Assembly: GCA_032988165.1 (NCBI GenBank)
Contig: JANTQF010000118.1
Location: 38,553-102,552 of the forward strand
Length of the DNA stretch: 64,000 bases
Origin: Emmonsiellopsis sp. PD_33
Lineage: Eukaryota; Ascomycota; Eurotiomycetes; Onygenales; Ajellomycetaceae
Reading direction: 5' to 3'
Shown piece after piece: positions 58,289-64,000 of this stretch. Numbering within the stretch: the first letter of the stretch is position 1; the number at the start of each line of letters is the position of its first letter. The notes under the pieces are model-generated. The model saw only the letters and a program-made list of their open reading frames with translations, had not been told where the DNA came from and made no database searches. The position numbers and the translations under genes are program-made.

Positions 58289-60956
58289 TCATATATCAAA
58301 AAAGAAACGGCATGAGCAAAATAAAATCGAAAATTGCAAGGTATCAGGAACCCGAGTGCGACGGGCACAGATCCTAGCCAGTTTTCCTGCCGTGACCGCT
58401 ATGGAAGCCTTGTTTAACGATAAGCTGCCCAACTTTGGAAACCTGCTCCAAGTTTGCGACGACAAGCTCCTCAATGTCAAGGAGAGAATAATACATGCAA
58501 TGAGATTAATTGGCATATCCGAAGACCAGTGTCCACCTATAAAACCTGGAGACCGCGTACTGACTGCCTCCCCACGCGAGCTTTTGTGGGTACATACCGC
58601 GATTGCACCCGGTTGGGTGCTCCGCATAGTTATGCCGGGCTCCGGGACTACAGTTTATTGTGCCTGGTAGCAGTACATCTCCTTATCTTCCACGGCCATC
58701 CTCTCGGTCTTCAATCTGCTCTGCGATACCAACAAATGCTATACGTCCTCCTCGGCACACTTGAAGATGTGATTCCCTCCAGATCTCTACCGGACTGGCT
58801 AATCGCTGCACAACGGTTCTCATTACTGATCTAGTTAGCAGCTAAAGACGACTCCTAGTATCTGCTATGTTGGGCCGGCATATATCGAAACTGTTTCTGA
58901 TAGGGGCAGATCTGCTTCCTTAGTATGGCCACAACAAGTTTTAGCGAATACCGAAACGATATCTAGAAACCTTTTTCTCGGTTTTTGCTACTATGATGCT
59001 TTTTGGGCCGAGGAAAAGGAGAATCGTGGATAAAACCTAATGGAAAATATGGATATCTTGAGAATCACGATTTGGACCCTAGAAGAAGTTGAAGTTATAC
59101 TACCAGGGATAAATCAGGACCCGATATCGCCAGCCATGTCTGGGTTGCCATCTGTCATACCTACTTGAGGACCGATTTACCCCAGACGAACTTTAACGCT
59201 CCGAGCCACCGTCAGATGTCAGGGGCTTGATCGGTTGTCTATATTATACCAACTCCCCTTAATGTGCTATATACTGCCATGAGACCTAACTGCCCAAGAT
59301 GGACTGTGCTATAGGAGCCATATCAAGGGCCACAACACCACCTGCTGGAGCATAAGCCCAATATCCTTATTATACGGCTTCAACCACAGCAAGTCATCTC
59401 CTTAATTATGGGCATGATTGTGTATGCATGGAGTGCAGCCGCCCTAATATCAGGATAGAAGGATCTTAATGAGGTAAAAGAGTGGCTGAAGAGTCCCCAC
59501 TCCGTATACATAATGGCTGGTATTGTGGGCATCAGATGCAGGATGGCGGCTTTTTAATGGGGTCTAACCAATACATTTATTAGGCCCTGAATGAGCACAC
59601 AAGCTGTATATCCACAGACAATGGTATGGGGTCTGGACTCACACCTAAGCGGGTGGTGCAAGGGGGGTTGGGTTAACCTAACAACTGGGGAATTGGCCCC
59701 TCCCGGGCCGTGGTGGTGGACTACATCACTGAAGAAATCATAAATGGTCAGTGGATGCTGAGGTGGAGGGCCGAGCTCGCGCGAAATATCAGCAATACAA
59801 TGATGTCTAGCCGATCAATCGGTCTGCCAACTCGATATCTACCTCGCATAAGCATACCCATTGTTCATCCAACCAATGCATTAGGAGATGGGGTTCCGGA
59901 ATTTATATTAACCTAAGCGAACTTAGCGAGATACACAGAGTATCTTGAAGGAAACTCCGTGACGAGGCAATATAAGAAAGGATTCATTCTTCGAGTTGCC
60001 TCCAAGGAGGAAGCTGTCTGGATCTGACCCTTCAAACCCCTGCCTTATCTGTTGAAGTTGTACACGATGAGGGCTGAACTAATGAGATGCCCCTGATGCA
60101 CGCTCCTCCTCCCCGATCCAAAGATCCAGATCTATAATATGGAAAATAAAATGAGATGGGGCAACACTTGGAAGACGAAGGGCTGCGTCGTCAAGTAGGT
60201 GGGAGACATGGCTTTCAATGGGGGCCCGGCTTTGAACAGATTCGTCACCTTGGGCCAATTATTGTCCCTCACGCCGATCCTGTTCCAGATGGGCTGGCGT
60301 TTGTGCCGTCCCTGTGAGGTTAGAAGACACCTCTGATGCAGAATCGGGGCGTTTGAGGAAGGCACACCAAGGATGGATGGGATCTCGTGTTCTCTGGAAT
60401 AATATCTTCCCGAGTCCTCGGCGAGCCCCAGGCCCGTGTTAATAAAAGCATCTTTCATCCTCCTAGACGTCGCCTTCTAACAGAATGCCCCCCCCCCAGA
60501 CACGCGCTAGTTATGATATAGCCCGGATAACTTTACTGAGGCCAAGCAACTGCGCATTATTTCCACTTGCGCCTTACAGTATTTAAAGGGAGATCGACAG
60601 ATAAGTTTCAGGGTGCGTTACTGAAGAAGCTATTAGGGGTTCTGTATCCATCTCCGCTAAAGAGATAGGACTACGAGGAGGTACTGCTACCAGTGCCACA
60701 TCTTGAAAATGACTGTGATGGGATCAACAACTTTCAAGATTGGGCGTTGCCTTCAGTGCTAGACAGCTGAAAAATGATGGATAGCCTCATGACTGATGAA
60801 CTGACGTTCTAAGTATGGAATGAACATATTTACTACCTCTAGGTTTGTTCGAGGAATCATTCAACCATTCAAAAAGTGGTCTGTCAACCGAAATCCACGC
60901 CGGCAATGAGGAAGTCTTATCCTGGGAATTCCTCTCTAATGAGGATGCCGCCTGTT
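58289..60956. other. Decayed, unidentified sequence
   Basis: A 104-codon frame at 58356-58670 (plus) reads like former protein (MEALFNDKLPNFGNLLQVCD) but has no start, splice context or domain I know. The rest contains only short frames and many stops. It resembles degenerated repeats or pseudogenes in composition, without terminal repeats that I could find. Confidence 0.4.
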
Positions 60957-61140
60957 GCCCGGTACGTCACAAAGGTTCTGTACGAAATCTGCGAGGTGGC
61001 TCAGGAGAAGGTCGCACTCTTTGCCCACGGGCCTAATGCAGCTTGGCTTATGTCCATGCTTTCCGCTGACTGGGGCACGGAGTCGATCTGGCTCCAAGGT
61101 GGGATGAGTCAAGAAGAACGAGACGTCATTAACAATGATG
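60957..61140 (+). pseudogene. Possible SNF2-type helicase C-terminal fragment
   Basis: One frame reads RYVTKVLYEICEVAQEKVAL followed by FAHGPNAAWLM and then IWLQGGMSQEERDVIN. The order of a strand ending in EKVxxF, a helix, and xxxGGMSQEER resembles motif IV to V of SNF2/DEAD-like helicase C domains, where the usual text is RLDGSTSQEERQEI. No helicase N-terminal half, Walker motifs or start codon are found nearby, and the frame closes at 61166. The call is tentative and made on a pattern of about 60 residues. Confidence 0.35.
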
Positions 61141-61648
61141 AGATTAATGAGAAATTGCCTTACTAACATCTTTATGTCTAATACAAACAGGACACAGAGC
61201 ATATTTCCGATCAAGCCTTTCAATTTAGCTGGTCCCTCCGTGATGATGCTGGTATGGCGGCAAGATGGTTATGGAAGAGCTGAATATCGCAGAACAGCTC
61301 CCCGAATGGAGGGCCAAATCACAATCTCTTCTTCCACGTTGACGCTAAATCGGCAGTCTTGCTTAAATATTTAGCCTGGAGATAGACATCTTAATCCCTC
61401 GATGATTCGGCTTCGGGTGGAGATATGATCACTTCCCGAGGGGACATACTTCAACTACCTCAGCAAGGCACTATACATATGATCCCAGTTTCTGAAGTTG
61501 ACGCTCTGGGTGCTCTCCTATTCGAAATACGGAACACGCGTCGAGGACTGGGAAACTCGATGCAATTTAAATTGGATCTACTCGCCCATCGCATGCTTAA
61601 ATGCATTTCTTGACTTTTTACCATCAGAAGGCACGAACGCAACATGTA

Positions 61649-61803
61649 TTACGGATGGGACGTGAGGTGTTCTCCAAACTTGTGGATGCTTTCGAAACCA
61701 CTGTTGGAGAACAAAGTTTCATAGATCTATAGGTATACGGCCCAATTGGATATGGAAAGTCCCATTTACTTGCAACTACAGTGGCGAACGACATTTGCAA
61801 TGT
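61649..61803 (+). pseudogene. Crinkler/RHS-like P-loop NTPase fragment
   Basis: One frame reads RMGREVFSKLVDAFETTVGE, then QSFIDL, a TAG stop at 61730-61732, then VYGPIGYGKSHLLATTVAND ending in a GTAAG that could be a splice donor. The GxxGxGKS P-loop with a following SHLLA and the preceding VYG is the form seen in the NTPase module shared by Crinkler (CRN) proteins and trypanosome RHS proteins (established for those families; matched here by eye). The stop inside an otherwise good motif and the absence of the downstream domains indicate a pseudogene. Confidence 0.5.
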
Positions 61804-64000
61804 GGTAAGTCTAGAGGAGAAGAAATACTACTGTTCGAGCTGTGACCTTGCTTTTCCGAAAAAGCAATCACCATCAGTAGCCAACTCTCCCCTTCTGAAG
61901 CGCAGTGAAGCTGTGGAATTAGTGGCAGAGAGCCTTCCATCACCACTTTCCTGGGAACGACTTTTCTGGCAGATACACCTACGACAGCCTACCGCAGAAA
62001 CGAGTCGGAGCCCATATTGTACAAAGCAACGATCCTTCCCTACAGACGAAGTTACATCATACATGGCCAGCCACGGAAGCCACAGCGGCGCAAAAGGCTC
62101 AGGAATTGGAATCGGACACTGCAGAAACAGAGGGAAGTTAGGCAGTCTTGGAGGATGTTCTAGAGGAAGCACGGGCGTGTGCAATTAATCATGTATGAGC
62201 ATAGTGAGGGAAAGTTGTCTGTCAATGACGGACTTATGGAGTTTAGCACACTGAAACAGAAAAACATTGTTGCTAAGAAGTGTGGCCGCCGGGTTAGTTA
62301 CAAAGGGAGCTAAGGGATATCAACTGGAAAAAGCATCACCCCCAAAGGGGAAGGACCAATGGAGGGGAGCCATCCAAGTCAAGTGCAGAGAACACAGCAG
62401 TCCCACCGCAAGGTATTGGGGAGGCTACCTTGATGATTGTTTACGCCGAGATAGCTATGTGCCAGAGCCTGAAACAAGGCAGTGCTACAGAAAAGGGAGT
62501 GACTTTATTTGGGTGCCACTGCACGGCAATTGCTTATGTATCGCAGGCAACCATGGAGACTAAATAGGCTGGGTTTGAATAGTGGAAGCTTTTTCTACTG
62601 CCCGGAGAATGGCAGGTCACCTGTCCGCAGAAACCTTTACTACAAGATCTGGAGCCAGATTAACAATAGGCAGGATATTCAGAAACATACTTGCCATTTA
62701 CTGCTGACGAAAATTTATGGTTTAATCATGTCCATTTTCTGCCAAGTTTTGGCACCAAAGAATCCTTACGGAGTTTCATGCTGGCTTAGGGGTCAGGGGA
62801 ATAATGACTTGGCATTATTGTTGTCATTTTAGATTAACCTTCTGTATCTGTTTGCTTTGTAAAATATATCTGAATTAACAAAAATATGTCCACAGTTCCT
62901 GCCAGTCAATTAAGTCATAAAAATGTTACCGTAGTTGTGGTTGGGGCAAAATAACTGCTCCTCCCCAGACAAAGCGCGCCGTCGTTGCCTTCTACGAGAA
63001 GCTGCTTCCCTAACCGCGGCAGGGCATGGCTTCTTTTTTTCCTGGCCATGATACAAAGCGGCCATTGAGGTTGTCCGGGGATAAATAGCAGGTTGCAATG
63101 ACCTGAATGCCAGAAAGCGCATAACTGCTAGTTCACGATAGAGGTTCGAGGAATGCGAACCTCAATAGACACAGTTGGGCTAGCATTGTGGGCAAATCTC
63201 GGCATGTTCATCGAAGGAAATGACGCGAAGAGGATGATCTTCGAAGTGAGGGAGTATGCGAGAGAGTAAGACGGCATTTCAAAGCGTTCTGTTCGCTGTT
63301 GATTGCCTGTATCTCCCAGCCTCGGAATTTATATTCTGCCAAAGCTAAATAGCTCAGTGCGCTTGCTCAAGCTGAAAACTCGACAGCTTATTCTTGCCCT
63401 CTATCGCCGTATTTGGGGGCCTTTGCATCACCTGACTCTGCCATCTGGCCTCGCGAGCAATCCACTACGTTTCATGGATTACTGCTTTGGCCTGGTCGTC
63501 GTGGGCGTGTGAACAAAGTTTGCCATGGTCCGTCGCTCCCAATGTTTTCGTCATAGGTATTGCTAAAGGGGTTTGGTTAGAAACTATCATCCTGCCATGG
63601 ACAAGAGAGGAGTCATAATTTGCTTCGCAGAATATCCTTTCCACGGGGTTCGATAGCATGTTCCTGAACGCCTCGCCAAGATTTCAGGGCTTCTTTCCTA
63701 ATGAGGAAGGAAGACATATCGTCAAAACGGTGGTAAGTTGGAGACGAACCACGCCCCCGGCTAGGAGGCATGAATTTGCTGGCGCCTGAGCCACACCATG
63801 CTCAGCTCATTAATATGATGGTAATCCTAAGAAAGGAAATCCTAAAACTTTATAGAAACAATGACGCATCGAAGAATTGAGAAGAGGGTTTACCTCCCCC
63901 TCCCTTAGATTTAGAGATAGAGACGTAGCGTCGCGCGTCCCTATGCCCTTCGAGAGGCCCTGGGTCACAGGCTTCGCCTGCGCCTCCTGGACGTTAAAAT
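61804..64000. other. No gene recognised up to the window end
   Basis: Short frames on both strands show no domain. The segment 61804-62188 may continue the P-loop pseudogene after an intron, but I cannot trace it. The last 100 bases (from about 63905) are unusually rich in GC palindromic motifs such as GCGTCGCGCGTC and may be the edge of a repeat outside the window. Confidence 0.4.
63141..63163. other. Perfect short hairpin
   Basis: GAGGTTCG and CGAACCTC form an 8-bp perfect stem around a 7-base loop. It lies in non-coding sequence; no tRNA or other RNA structure could be built around it. Confidence 0.5.

Noticed and set aside
63141..63163. GGTTCGA-containing hairpin as a tRNA T-arm
   Set aside because: No acceptor stem, D-arm or anticodon arm can be folded around it at tRNA spacing.
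1..64000. CRISPR arrays, rRNA genes or bacterial operon signals
   Set aside because: None is present; the spliced genes show a eukaryotic nuclear sequence and the repeats seen are simple or tandem without spacers.

Overview
The window is nuclear DNA from a filamentous ascomycete, most likely a eurotiomycete (Aspergillus/Penicillium-like; inference). The grounds are many short GT-AG introns (about 50-160 nt, several with CTAAC-type branch sites), a fungal gene set (Zn2Cys6 regulator, GH72 wall enzyme, Sim4-complex kinetochore protein, hexose-type MFS transporter) and CT-rich promoters. I built the exon models by reading splice sites and checked that each model keeps one open frame. Nothing was aligned against a database.

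Layout. 0-4 kb: a tandem pair of hotdog thioesterases. 4.5-10.7 kb: MFS sugar transporter and glycogen phosphorylase. 10.9-15.5 kb: a Zn2Cys6 transcription factor divergent from a medium-chain dehydrogenase/reductase. 16-18.4 kb: peroxisomal ABC half-transporter. 19.4-22 kb: a broken GH72 glucanosyltransferase gene followed by a Tc1/mariner-type MITE and a 51-bp tandem repeat. 22.7-26.6 kb: a large leucine-rich-repeat protein. 29.5-38.2 kb: dense housekeeping block with ribosomal protein L5, a HAD hydrolase, kinetochore protein Fta4, a coiled-coil protein of unknown role and an F-box protein interrupted by an in-frame stop. 38.7-40.7 kb: a secreted NucA/NucB-type nuclease. 41.6-48 kb: an ankyrin pseudogene fragment in inverse orientation to a 14-exon gene encoding a dead alpha/beta-hydrolase, ankyrin repeats and a CorA-like membrane domain. 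50.3-52.3 kb: amino acid permease. 52.3-64 kb: an almost gene-free flank with decayed coding fragments, including a Crinkler/RHS-like P-loop and a possible SNF2 helicase piece.

The most unusual part is 41.6-48 kb. The hydrolase-like domain has alanine where the catalytic serine should be, which fits a sensor or scaffold better than an enzyme. One ankyrin segment of the gene (89 nt) is present again 2.8 kb upstream in inverted orientation, identical except for one 4-nt insertion. Together with the adjacent nuclease gene and the decayed flank this looks like an accessory, fast-evolving segment. The GH72 pseudogene is the second highlight: its four lesions all fall at or beside tyrosine (TA-containing) codons, next to a TA-targeting MITE.
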